A stretch of DNA of 64,000 nt from positions 665,679-729,678 of the forward strand of contig NZ_RFFN01000001.1 of the NCBI RefSeq assembly GCF_003696315.1. Direction: 5' to 3'. Under the pieces are notes generated by a model, which was not told the origin of the DNA, searched no databases, and saw only the letters and a program-made list of their open reading frames with translations. Origin of the DNA: Pseudomonas songnenensis (GTDB lineage Bacteria; Pseudomonadota; Gammaproteobacteria; Pseudomonadales; Pseudomonadaceae). This document shows, one piece after another, positions 40,756 through 48,288 of the stretch. Positions within the stretch are counted from its first letter, which is position 1, and every line of letters begins with the position of its first letter. Made by a program: the position numbers and the translations under genes.

Positions 40756-41562
40756 TCAGGCGCCGCTGCGCTTGATCCGCAAGCGATACTGCCCCGGCGT
40801 CATGCCGACCACGGTCTTGAAGTCGTGGATCAAGTGCGCCTGGTCGCTGTAGCCGCAGGCCAGGGCGGTGTCCAGCAGTGCCTCTCCGGCGCGCAATTCC
40901 CTGCGCACCAGGGCCACGCGCTGGATGCGGCTGAACTGTTTGGGTGTCAGCCCCACCTGATGGCGGAACAGGCGTTCCAGCTGGCGCTGGCCGAGCGGTA
41001 CGCTCTGCAGCAGATCGGCCAGCCGCGCCCGGCCTTCGCTGGCCGCGATCCGGTTGAGCAGCTGCTGCACCGGGTTGCGGCGTGCCTGGATCTCCTCGAG
41101 CCGGCGGAGCAATTCGAGTTCGACTACGGCCTGCTGCGCGTCCCGCTCCAGCTCGGCCAGCCGATCGACCAGATGCGCCAGGCCCAGCCGGGTCCAGTCG
41201 GCCTCCTGAAATCCGTGAAGCTCATCGAGGCCGATGCCGAATACCGCAGCGCCCATGCCTGGGCGAAAACGCACCCCCATCAGCCTGACCTGCCCGGCCA
41301 GCTGCAGGCGGGTGCTGGCCAGCTGCGGGCCCGCGATCAGCGCCCGCGGCCCGCGTAGCGTGCCATCGAAACTCAGCGGATCGGCGAAGTTGAAGATCAC
41401 GCCACTGCCGCCGTCCGGGTGCAGCAGCTGTTCGTCGTAGACCTGCGAACCGTCACCTTCCATCCACCAGAAACGCTGCACGTACGCCGCCAACGCCGGG
41501 CTCGGCGGGCGGGCAACGAAGCCCTGCAGGCAGGGCATACGTTCGTGCAGGGACTGGGTCAT
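40756..41562 (-). CDS. AraC family transcriptional regulator with DUF6597-like sensor
   Basis: A 268-residue regulator. The N-terminal part (residues ~15-150) contains VQRFWWMEGDG, HPDGGSGVIFNFADPLSF and GVRFRPGMGAAVFG, a pattern common to AraC proteins with a small beta-barrel sensor. The C-terminal HTH has VPLGQRQLERLFRHQVGLTPK and ACGYSDQAHLIHDFKTVVG. It is divergent from an AhpD-like gene, which it may control. Start ATG 41562 (MTQSLHERMPC). Confidence 0.87.
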   Translation of the reverse strand: MTQSLHERMPCLQGFVARPPSPALAAYVQRFWWMEGDGSQVYDEQLLHPDGGSGVIFNFADPLSFDGTLRGPRALIAGPQLASTRLQLAGQVRLMGVRFRPGMGAAVFGIGLDELHGFQEADWTRLGLAHLVDRLAELERDAQQAVVELELLRRLEEIQARRNPVQQLLNRIAASEGRARLADLLQSVPLGQRQLERLFRHQVGLTPKQFSRIQRVALVRRELRAGEALLDTALACGYSDQAHLIHDFKTVVGMTPGQYRLRIKRSGA

Positions 41563-41656
41563 GGCAAGCGCCGTAGGAGGATGTCGAAAATCTACAATAG
41601 CGCAGCGCGGCGGCTGCGTAGCCTGGGTTGCACATTCAAACCGAGGAGTGACCACC

Positions 41657-42115
41657 ATGCGCATGAATTACCAGGCCGCCGCCCCCGACGTGATGACGGC
41701 CATGATCGGGCTGGAAACCTACCTGGCACGGCAGAGCCGCCGCGAGGATGGCGTCGACAAGCCGCTGATGGAGCTGGTCAAGATCCGCGTCTCGCAGATC
41801 AACGGGTGCGCCTATTGCCTCGACATGCACACCAAGGACGCCCGTGCCCTGGGCGAAACCGAGCAGCGCATCTATGCCCTGAGTGCCTGGCGCGAAACCC
41901 CGTTCTTCAGCGACCGCGAGCGTGCCGCGCTGGCCTGGGCCGAGGCCAACACCCTGTTGCCCCAGGGCGTGTCGCAGCAGCTGTTCGAGGAGGTGCGCGA
42001 GCAGTTTTCCGAAGCCCAGCTCGCCAACCTGACGCTGGCCATCGCCACCATCAACGCCTGGAACCGCTTCGGCGTCTCCTTCGCACCGGTGCCGGGCAGT
42101 TACCAGCCGGACTGA
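41657..42115 (+). CDS. carboxymuconolactone decarboxylase / AhpD-like protein
   Basis: A 152-residue alkylhydroperoxidase-fold protein. The redox motif CAYCLDMHTKDAR gives CxxC plus the downstream His of the AhpD proton relay, and VKIRVSQINGCAYC is typical. Peroxide or radical detoxification is the usual inferred role. GAGGAG lies upstream of the ATG at 41657; a second ATG two codons later is equally possible. It is divergent from the AraC regulator. Confidence 0.9.
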   Translation: MRMNYQAAAPDVMTAMIGLETYLARQSRREDGVDKPLMELVKIRVSQINGCAYCLDMHTKDARALGETEQRIYALSAWRETPFFSDRERAALAWAEANTLLPQGVSQQLFEEVREQFSEAQLANLTLAIATINAWNRFGVSFAPVPGSYQPD

Positions 42116-42157
42116 TGCATGGCGTGCCGCCTGGTCTGCTGGCCGGGCGGCTCCGGT

Positions 42158-42631
42158 TCAGGGCTGCAATTCCTGGTTGCCCATCGCACAGAAGCTCTGA
42201 GCCTGCCGCGCCGCCGGCAGCGCGCGCAGCTGGGTCATGCACTGCGCCTGGCTGGGCGTACGCACCACCCTGAGCTCGGCGTTGTCGTTCACGCCAATCA
42301 GGTGCGGCTTGTTGTAGCGCGGGCCGTCGTGCCAGCTGCTGAAGCGCTGCTCGCTGTAGCCGCATTGGTAGCGGATATGGCCGGAGAATCCCTTGAAGCG
42401 GTCGCGGCGGAAGATGTGCCGGTACAGGAGCCAGTCACGCTTGCTCTGCCCGTCGCGCACGGCGTCGAGGCAGCCCTGCAGCTCGGTGATCTGCGGCTCA
42501 TGAAGGAAAATGCTCTGCGCCAGGCTGGAGCCGTCCAGCTGCACCGTGGCCACCAGATAGACCTGTCGCTCGGCCGCCTGTGCCGATAGCGCCAGGGACA
42601 ACCCCAGCGCCAACATCCCTGTTCTGCTCAA
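42158..42631 (-). CDS. exported hypothetical protein
   Basis: A 157-residue protein with no recognised domain. From a TTG start at 42631 it has a good Sec signal peptide (SRTGMLALGLSLALSAQA, cleavage after AQA). The mature part has four Cys (LQGCLDAV, RYQCGYSE, AQCMTQL, SFCAMG), suggesting disulfides in the periplasm. AGGAG lies 8 bases before the TTG. An alternative ATG at 42616 would shorten the signal peptide. Confidence 0.72.
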   Translation of the reverse strand: MSRTGMLALGLSLALSAQAAERQVYLVATVQLDGSSLAQSIFLHEPQITELQGCLDAVRDGQSKRDWLLYRHIFRRDRFKGFSGHIRYQCGYSEQRFSSWHDGPRYNKPHLIGVNDNAELRVVRTPSQAQCMTQLRALPAARQAQSFCAMGNQELQP

Positions 42632-42742
42632 TCCGCATGCTCCTGACCAGCGATTTCTTCGAGGCGGCACCCTAGCCGAGGACGGCCTGAGGAAACAAGG
42701 TGATCTCGCTTCCAGCTCCGCCAGGATGGGCCGGCTGCCGAA

Positions 42743-43135
42743 CTAGCGCGATGCCTTTTCGTACAGCTCCAGCGGCAGGCCGTCCGGATCGGCAAAGAAG
42801 GTAAAGCGGCGGCCCGTGTATTCGTCGACCCGGATCGGCTCCACGGCCACGCCCTTCGCCTCCAGTGCAGCCTTGCAGGCGGCGACGTCGTCCACCGCGA
42901 ACGCCAGATGCCGCAACCCCTGCGCCTCGGGCCGCGAGGGGCGCAGCGGTGCATCGGGAAAGGAGAACAGCTCGATCTGACCACCACCCGGCAGCGCCAG
43001 GTCGAGCTTGTAGGACTGCCGTGATTCGCGGTAATGCTCGCCGATCACGCTGAGGCCCAGCACCTCGATATAGAAGCGCTTCGACACGGCATAGTCGGAG
43101 CAGATGATTGCGGCATGGTGGATCGAGTGGAGCAT
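42743..43135 (-). CDS. VOC family protein, YaeR/GloA2-like
   Basis: A 130-residue glyoxalase-fold protein. It opens LHSIHHAAIICSDYAVSKRF (metal His in IHHAAI), has FYIEVLGLSVIGEHYRES, QIELFSFP (Glu), GLRHLAFAVDD (His) and PDGLPLELYE (Glu). These are the four ligand positions of the YaeR/SMU1112c group. Function is not established; a lactoylglutathione lyase role is uncertain. It is the last host gene before the integron remnant. Confidence 0.9.
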   Translation of the reverse strand: MLHSIHHAAIICSDYAVSKRFYIEVLGLSVIGEHYRESRQSYKLDLALPGGGQIELFSFPDAPLRPSRPEAQGLRHLAFAVDDVAACKAALEAKGVAVEPIRVDEYTGRRFTFFADPDGLPLELYEKASR

Positions 43136-43249
43136 GTAACGGCCTGCTGTTGCGATTAGATCAACACGGGTTGCGTCGCGGGTGCTATGAACATGACGAC
43201 GCAGGGCCTAGGGTAGCGCGTCGGATTCTGCTTTCAGGCTTGGTGTTTG

Positions 43250-43256
43250 GTTAGGC
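43250..43256 (-). other. half attC site (R'' core only) at the outer end of the cassette
   Basis: On the minus strand GCCTAAC is a perfect RYYYAAC core, and the cassette's last stop codon (TAA) lies inside it, as is usual in gene cassettes. The following DNA has no GTTRRRY partner within attC range, so the site appears cut off where host DNA begins. Confidence 0.55.
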
Positions 43257-43421
43257 CTCGCCAGCTGCCCTGCGCTCCTCAACGAGCTCACGTATGGAGG
43301 GCGGCATCGGGCGACACCCACACGCTTCTGCATGGGCAATGTGCCAATCAATGCGCTGCTGGACAGTTGCGTTCCGTGGCATGGGGTTCATCTCATGCCA
43401 CGCCTTATTTGTTTTGCCCAT
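43251..43421 (-). CDS. hypothetical small cassette protein
   Basis: A 56-residue protein with no recognised domain. Readable parts are MGKTNKAWHEMNPMP, TVQQRIDWHIAHAEACGCR and PSIRELVEERRAAGEA. It overlaps the end of the upstream decarboxylase-like gene by 17 bp in another frame, so translation may be coupled. Its stop lies within the half attC. Composition is less GC-biased than the neighbours, in keeping with a captured cassette. Confidence 0.6.
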   Translation of the reverse strand: MGKTNKAWHEMNPMPRNATVQQRIDWHIAHAEACGCRPMPPSIRELVEERRAAGEA

Positions 43422-43719
43422 CGTACGCCTCCACAGCAGCAAGGAAGCTGGCAATAACAACCGAGCCAGCGGCAGGCAGGCCGATAAGGACAGCACTCAA
43501 TACTTCCTGTCTCGACGCACCATGCGACTTTGCTGAAAGCACATGAAATGGAATGCCAGAGGTATTCCCGGTCGCTCCCAGCACGGCGATGTACGCTAGT
43601 TCCTTGGTCTTCTTGTCCAGAGCGCTAGCAGTATCAAGAGCTGCTGCTGCTTGCATCCAAGCCTTGGCATGGGCCGGAGCCTCTTGCATGAATAATGCGA
43701 ATTCTTTTGACACGCTCAT
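43405..43719 (-). CDS. carboxymuconolactone decarboxylase family protein (cassette-encoded)
   Basis: A 104-residue CMD-fold protein. It has FMQEAPAHAKAWMQAAAAL, LDKKTKELAYIAVLGATGN and FHVLSAKSHGASRQEVLSAV, with the family spacing between KxKEL and H-xx-AxxxGAs. The CxxC Cys pair of AhpD is missing (GNTSGIPFH), so no peroxidase site is apparent. The ATG is 15 bp after the attC core GTTAGGT, the normal position for the first gene of a cassette. AGGAA lies upstream. Confidence 0.85.
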   Translation of the reverse strand: MSVSKEFALFMQEAPAHAKAWMQAAAALDTASALDKKTKELAYIAVLGATGNTSGIPFHVLSAKSHGASRQEVLSAVLIGLPAAGSVVIASFLAAVEAYDGQNK

Positions 43720-43733
43720 GAGGGTTCCTATGG

Positions 43734-43810
43734 ACCTAACGTTTGGTTAAGGGGCGGGCTTTAGCCGGTCCCGAGTGAGCGAAGCGAGCGACTTGAACCA
43801 TTTGTTAGGG
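43734..43810 (-). other. complete integron attC site
   Basis: Read on the minus strand, the site starts with CCCTAAC (R''-like) and ends with GTTAGGT (R', a perfect GTTRRRY). Inner L boxes are AATGGTTCAAG and CTTAACCAAAC, which pair imperfectly, and the centre contains CGCTTCGCTCAC and GGGACCGGCTAAAGCCCGCCCC, as in many Pseudomonas/Xanthomonas attC sites. The length is 77 bp. It lies exactly between the truncated cassette's stop (43811) and the next cassette's gene. Confidence 0.85.
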
Positions 43811-43945
43811 CTAATACGGAGCATAGTTTTGAAGCTCTTTTATTCGCTGCTTGGCGCGCTCTTCCTTGCAGGCTAGATAGATGCTGTTGCGAATAGTGCT
43901 CGATCTATGCATTTCGTACTGAGCAGCACAGTCGGCCTCAGGTCT
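43811..43945 (-). pseudogene. truncated cassette gene (C-terminal fragment)
   Basis: The minus strand reads through about 42 residues ([19 protein letters not shown], then CKEERAKQRIKELQNYAPY) to a TAG at 43813-43811, directly against the attC. There is no start codon or ribosome-binding site: the upstream end runs into the integrase fragment near 43935-43950. It is probably the 3' end of the first cassette, cut by a deletion. Confidence 0.6.
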
Positions 43946-44225
43946 TTCCGTCGACCCTCGCAGCCAAGCGGTACGTCGGCCTCATTTCGATGAGAAGCGT
44001 ATACAGCGCGCATTCAAGCGTGCGCTCAACGCGTCCGGCATAGCCAAACCTGCGACGTCTTATACATTGCGCCACAGCTTCGCTACGCATCTGCTGGAAA
44101 GCGGGCAGGACATACGCACGGTGCAGGAGTTGCTGGGGCACGCGGACGTCAAAACGACGATGATTTACACCCATGTGCTCAACCGTGGCGGGTTAGCGGT
44201 GCTGAGTCCGCTCGATCGTATGTGA
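43923..44225 (+). pseudogene. intI: integron integrase IntI, C-terminal fragment
   Basis: An open frame of 100 codons on the plus strand, directly after an in-frame TGA, encodes the last third of an integron-type tyrosine recombinase: [69 protein letters not shown] and SPLDRM. Catalytic Arg (LRHS), His (LGHAD) and the nucleophile Tyr (MIYTH) are in place. The first His of the HxLRH box reads Tyr (SYTLRHS). About 220 N-terminal residues, including the first catalytic Arg, are missing, so it cannot work. Confidence 0.88.
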
Positions 44226-44325
44226 CCTTCTATTTGCTGACGTGAGCACGGGCGCTGCAGGCTAACGGCACCGTCGCAGGCAACGATCATGCAGATCGTA
44301 GTCTGCGGCGGCGTTCAGTAGAGCC

Positions 44326-45624
44326 TTACTGGCTACGCGTCACTCGCCACACCACATTGGCCAGGTCATCGGCGACGATCAGCGCGCCACTCGGGTCTAC
44401 GGTTACGCCGACCGGGCGACCGCGGGTCTTGCCGTCGTCGGTGCGAAAGCCGGTGGCGAAGTCGATTGGCTCGCCTGCGGGACGGCCGTCGCGGAAGGGC
44501 ACGAAGATCACCTTGTAGCCGACCGGCTCCTTGCGGTTCCAGCTGCCGTGTTCGCCGATGAAGACGCCGTCAGCGAAGCGCTCGCCCATCACGTCGGATG
44601 AAAAATCCAGGCCCAGTGCGGCGACGTGCGAGCCCAGGGCGTAGTCCGGCGTGATGCTGGCGGCCACCTTGTCCGGGTCCTGCGGGCGCACGCGATCATC
44701 GACGTTCTGCCCCCAGTAGGCGTAGGGCCAGCCGTAGAAGCCGCCTTCCTTAACCGATGTCAGGTAGTCCGGCACCAGGTCTTCGCCCAGTTCGTCGCGT
44801 TCGTTGACCACCGTCCACAGCTGGCCGGTTTCCGGCTGTATCGCCATTGCGGTGGGGTTGCGCAGGCCGGTGGCGTAGGGCTTGTAGGCGCCGGTTTCGG
44901 CGTTGACCTGCCAGACCATGGCGCGGTCGACCTCGGCTTCCATACCACGCTCGGTGATGTTGCTGTTGGAGCCGATGCCGACATACAGGTACTGGCCATC
45001 GGGGCTGATGGTCAGCGCCTTGGTCCAGTGGTGATTGATCTCGGACGGCAGGTCCGCAACCTTGGTCGGTGCGCCGCTCGCCTCGGTCTGGCCATCCTGA
45101 TAATCGAAGCGAACGAGTTCGTCCTGGTTGGCGACATATAGATTGCCGTCGTGGAAGGCCAGCCCATACGGCGCGTTGAGGTCTTCGGCGAACACCGTTT
45201 GCAACTCGTAGGTGCCGTCGCCATCCGCGTCGCGCAGCAGGGTCAGGCGATTGCCGCTTTCTACCGAGGTGTTGCCCTTGGCCTTGAGGTAGCCGGCGAT
45301 GACGTCCTTGGGCTTGAGCTTGGCTGCATTACCGCCGCGGCCCTCCGCCACGAGGATGTCGCCGTTGGGCAGCACCAGGGTCTGGCGGGGGATCTTCAGA
45401 TCGGTGGCAATTGCCGTCACGCTGAAACCGTCCGGCACGGTGGGTACCTGATCGCCCCAGGGGGTTGGCTCGGCGATCTTCATGCTGGGCAGCAGGCCGC
45501 GTTCCGGCTCGGGCAGCTTGGGGTTCGTCCCGTAGTGCTGGGCGGAGTCCTGCTCGCCACCGCATGCGCTCAGCAGTACGGCCATGGCCAGGGCGGTTAG
45601 TGCGCTTGAGCTTGGATGCTTCAT
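44326..45624 (-). CDS. PQQ-type sorbosone/glucose dehydrogenase-like lipoprotein
   Basis: A 432-residue beta-propeller protein of the soluble glucose/L-sorbosone dehydrogenase family. It has a lipobox (VLLSACGG) and typical propeller motifs: VPDGFSVTAIATDLKIPR, LPNGDILVAEGRGGN, DLNAPYGLAFHDGNLYVAN, GLRNPTAMAIQPETGQLW and FIGEHGSWNRKEPVGYKV. PQQ dependence is inferred from the family. Its ATG overlaps the stop of the DUF2231 gene upstream (ATGA). Confidence 0.9.
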   Translation of the reverse strand: MKHPSSSALTALAMAVLLSACGGEQDSAQHYGTNPKLPEPERGLLPSMKIAEPTPWGDQVPTVPDGFSVTAIATDLKIPRQTLVLPNGDILVAEGRGGNAAKLKPKDVIAGYLKAKGNTSVESGNRLTLLRDADGDGTYELQTVFAEDLNAPYGLAFHDGNLYVANQDELVRFDYQDGQTEASGAPTKVADLPSEINHHWTKALTISPDGQYLYVGIGSNSNITERGMEAEVDRAMVWQVNAETGAYKPYATGLRNPTAMAIQPETGQLWTVVNERDELGEDLVPDYLTSVKEGGFYGWPYAYWGQNVDDRVRPQDPDKVAASITPDYALGSHVAALGLDFSSDVMGERFADGVFIGEHGSWNRKEPVGYKVIFVPFRDGRPAGEPIDFATGFRTDDGKTRGRPVGVTVDPSGALIVADDLANVVWRVTRSQ

Positions 45625-46070
45625 GCCTCACCTCCGTCGCGCAGGTTGCTCAGCCCGATCCAGGTCGCGGCGCAGGCCAGCACCGTGACGATCACCGATA
45701 GCACCAGGCCCAGCGGCATCGTCGCCCAGGCGTCCTTGGCGTGCTCCAGCGCGTTGATGAAGCCCAGCAGCCAGGTCGCCAACAACAGGATGAAGTAGGC
45801 CAGCGGTCGTCCTTTGCGGTGCCGTGCGCGGATTAGGTTCACCACGGCAAACAGCAGCGCCAGACCGCAGAACACCAGCCCGCCGGCGATCAGCCAGGCG
45901 GCAAAATTGCTCCATTGAATCTCGTAAGTCTTGAAGTAGGCGATGTCGCTGAGCATGGCGCCTAGGAACAGCGGGACGGTCCCGGCGAGCAACGTCCCAT
46001 GCAACGGGTTGGGGACATGGCGGGAGATGCTATGGGTGGTGGTTTGGGTGCGGTGGGTGATAACGGTCAC
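45621..46070 (-). CDS. DUF2231 domain-containing membrane protein
   Basis: A 149-residue inner-membrane protein with four predicted helices: LLAGTVPLFLGAMLSDIAYF, FAAWLIAGGLVFCGLALLFAV, LAYFILLLATWLLGFINAL and LGLVLSVIVTVLACAATWIGL. The start HVPNPLHGTLLAGTVPLF is the DUF2231 signature. The overlap with the sorbosone-dehydrogenase-like gene suggests it partners that enzyme, possibly in electron transfer; that is inference. Confidence 0.88.
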   Translation of the reverse strand: MTVITHRTQTTTHSISRHVPNPLHGTLLAGTVPLFLGAMLSDIAYFKTYEIQWSNFAAWLIAGGLVFCGLALLFAVVNLIRARHRKGRPLAYFILLLATWLLGFINALEHAKDAWATMPLGLVLSVIVTVLACAATWIGLSNLRDGGEA

Positions 46071-46312
46071 GTGGATATCCTCATCGCTTGGAGGCCTGAC
46101 CTCATGCTCAGCGCGGATGCGCTGGCGGCCGGGATCGCTCTGGCTGTGCTTTAAAGGGGATCGTGACGGCGCGGGGTTAGTTCACTGCCGATGGACAGTC
46201 GGGGCGCTCATTGCGGCGGGAATGAGTTGATCCTGGCGCGCCCTGGCACAGACGAGAAGGGCGCTGGAGCGTTCGATGGCCGCTGACCTGCTGTCGCTGC
46301 AAGCATGCGCCG

Positions 46313-47869
46313 TCAGGCATCGCCGCTGCAAAGTGCGACGTTCTCACGGCCGTGTTGTTTGACCTGGTACATGGCGCGGTCCGCTGCGGTCAGCAGTTCG
46401 TCGAGGTTCTCGCCATCGGCGGGGCACATGGCGATGCCGATGCTGCACGATACCCGCTGCTCGCCGGCGTCGGTCGCGATGGGCAGGCTGACCGCCTCGA
46501 GCAGCTTGTGCCCAGCGGCTTCGGCGTCCGCAGCACTGGTCATATCCCTGACCAGCACGACGAACTCGTCACCGCCGTAGCGTGCCGCGGTGTCATACAA
46601 GCGGATCACCTGGCGCATCTGCTCGGCAACGCCGATCAACACCTGGTCGCCCACCTCGTGGCCGAAGCGATCGTTGATGTGCTTGAAGCGATCAAGGTCG
46701 ACAACCATCACGGCAAAGGGCGTTCCGTGCCGCTGCAGGTACGCGTAGGCCTCGGCGAAGCGGTCCGCCAGTAGCTGGCGGTTGGGCAGCTGGGTAAGGA
46801 CGTCGTGCGTCGCCAGGTAGGTGGAACGCTGATACTCGCGCTCTGCCATCGCGATGGCCCGGTAGTGACGCACCAGCACAGCCGGTAGCAGCCCCAGTGC
46901 GGCAATGAGAATCAGCAGGACGGCCAGCGTTTCGCGAGTCAGTACATCGGCCAGATGCAGCTGCCGTTCGATCAGCAACGTGGTCGGCTGCGAGCTGCTG
47001 CCGATGTCGACCCGCGCTGCCAGGCGTGGCAGCAACAGGCGATCCAGCATGCCGGCCGGTACGGGGGTGGTCGCGAACAGCAGACTCGATGCAGCGACGC
47101 CGCTATCGAGAAACGCCTCGATGCGCAGCTGCCGATCCCTGTCAGTGGCAAGCACAGTTTCCTGCAATGCGTCGGTTCTCATCAGCAGCAGGGCAACCAT
47201 GCTGCTACCGAAGAAGTTGGGGCCGGCGCTCGGGCGAGGTGTTTCGGGGCGACTGACCGCCTGGAGCAGGATGTAGGCCTCGCCCCCTTCGTACAGGGCG
47301 AATACCGGCGAGGCGACCGGTGCCGTGGTTTGCCGGCTCCGGGCCAGCGCCTGGGACAGATGGCCGACCGTCTCCAGGCGGACACCATAGATGGTGTTCG
47401 CCTGCACGAGCTTCGGATACATGAACAGCACCGGCCAGGTTTCGCTCAATGGCGGCTGTACCGCCGCCGGCTGTAGCGCCGAGCTGGGAAAGTCCTTGAG
47501 TCGGAAGTCGGCGCGCCAGCTGAGACGTAGCAGCTCCTCGAACGCGTATTGCTCGGCCAGGGGAACGCCGCGGGCAACCTCCAGCATGTAGACCTGTGGG
47601 TATGCGGTGACAACGGCCTCGGCATAGCGCGCGGCGGCAGCCTCGTCGCTTTGATCGACCGCTTGTAGAAAGGCCGAGAAGCCTGCCAGGACCGCTTCGT
47701 TGGTATCGAGCTTGTAGCGTAACGCAGCGGAGATGTGCTGCACCTGCTGAGCGAAGCGGCCATCCCAGCGCTGAATTTCGGACACGAACAGCAGCTGAGC
47801 GGAGACGCCGGCCAGCAGCAAGTACAACAGGATGAAGGCTGCAAAGGAGCGCCGGCGTTTGGTCAGCAT
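46313..47869 (-). CDS. membrane-bound diguanylate cyclase with CHASE-type sensor
   Basis: A 518-residue signalling protein. It has TM1 at residues ~9-29 (FAAFILLYLLLAGVSAQLLF), a CHASE-like periplasmic domain (about 35-305, with LVQANTIYGVRLETVGHLSQAL and DVGIGSS-like strands), TM2 at about 312-332 (LAVLLILIAALGLLPAVLV), then a GGDEF domain with intact YGGDEFVVLV. It should make c-di-GMP. A full I-site RxxD is not obvious. Downstream targets are unknown. Confidence 0.9.
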   Translation of the reverse strand: MLTKRRRSFAAFILLYLLLAGVSAQLLFVSEIQRWDGRFAQQVQHISAALRYKLDTNEAVLAGFSAFLQAVDQSDEAAAARYAEAVVTAYPQVYMLEVARGVPLAEQYAFEELLRLSWRADFRLKDFPSSALQPAAVQPPLSETWPVLFMYPKLVQANTIYGVRLETVGHLSQALARSRQTTAPVASPVFALYEGGEAYILLQAVSRPETPRPSAGPNFFGSSMVALLLMRTDALQETVLATDRDRQLRIEAFLDSGVAASSLLFATTPVPAGMLDRLLLPRLAARVDIGSSSQPTTLLIERQLHLADVLTRETLAVLLILIAALGLLPAVLVRHYRAIAMAEREYQRSTYLATHDVLTQLPNRQLLADRFAEAYAYLQRHGTPFAVMVVDLDRFKHINDRFGHEVGDQVLIGVAEQMRQVIRLYDTAARYGGDEFVVLVRDMTSAADAEAAGHKLLEAVSLPIATDAGEQRVSCSIGIAMCPADGENLDELLTAADRAMYQVKQHGRENVALCSGDA

Positions 47870-48044
47870 CGATTACTTCTCTTCCCGACGACTTACGCAC
47901 GGGTTCTTTGGCCTGCCCCTTACGCCTGGTTGCACCAGGCCACCGGTGCGGACGTGTAAGTCCTGACGACGCTTCATCCGCAGGTGCTTGCCAAGCTAGC
48001 AAAACGCCATCGAGGGGTCTAGCGCGGCGAGCGAAGTGCTATCA

Positions 48045-48061
48045 GGCACGTTTTTCGTGCC
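48045..48061. promoter_or_regulatory. NtrC-type binding site
   Basis: GGCACGTTTTTCGTGCC is a perfect palindrome with the exact GCAC-N7-GTGC core of NtrC enhancers. Its centre is about 130 bp upstream of the predicted sigma54 start, the same distance as at the rut operon. A simple hairpin role cannot be excluded. Confidence 0.6.
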
Positions 48062-48156
48062 ACCACGCACAAACCAAGTGCTCCGAAGCGGACCGTTTGA
48101 TCCGTTTTGCCCTCGCTAAAACGCCAAGTTACTGATCCATAAGCAAATCGATCCAG

Positions 48157-48172
48157 TGGCACGCTTTCTGCT
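48157..48172 (+). promoter_or_regulatory. sigma54-type promoter of the oxygenase/ABC operon
   Basis: TGGCACGCTTTCTGCT matches TGGCAC-N5-YTGCW, with GG and GC exactly 10 bp apart. The start of transcription is predicted near 48183, about 105 bp before the first gene. Confidence 0.75.
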
Positions 48173-48288
48173 CTCTCCTCCCTGTCGCCCGGCGTGCACG
48201 CGGGCGGCGGCGTCACGCATACAGAGAAGCGCCCGCGCCATCGGCGACGCGCTCGTTACCCGCCTTGCGTCAGAGGAGTGCGTCACCC

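Larger units (their letters stand above)
47870..48288. other. 419-bp intergenic region with NtrC-type site and sigma54-type promoter
   Basis: No gene is supported here. It holds the start region of the GGDEF gene on one side and, toward the oxygenase operon, an NtrC-type dyad at 48045-48061 and a sigma54-type promoter at 48157-48172. Confidence 0.7.

Noticed and set aside
43160-43249. Remainder of an attC beyond the half site
   Set aside because: No GTTRRRY core lies within attC distance, so only the R'' half is claimed.
43938-44174. 78-codon minus-strand frame over the integrase fragment
   Set aside because: Shadow of the intI C-terminal coding frame, which carries the RHSF, GHAD and MIYTH motifs.
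47932-47949. Second NtrC-like dyad, GCAC ... GTGC
   Set aside because: The spacer is 10 bp and not 7, so the half-sites are out of phase with the NtrC consensus.
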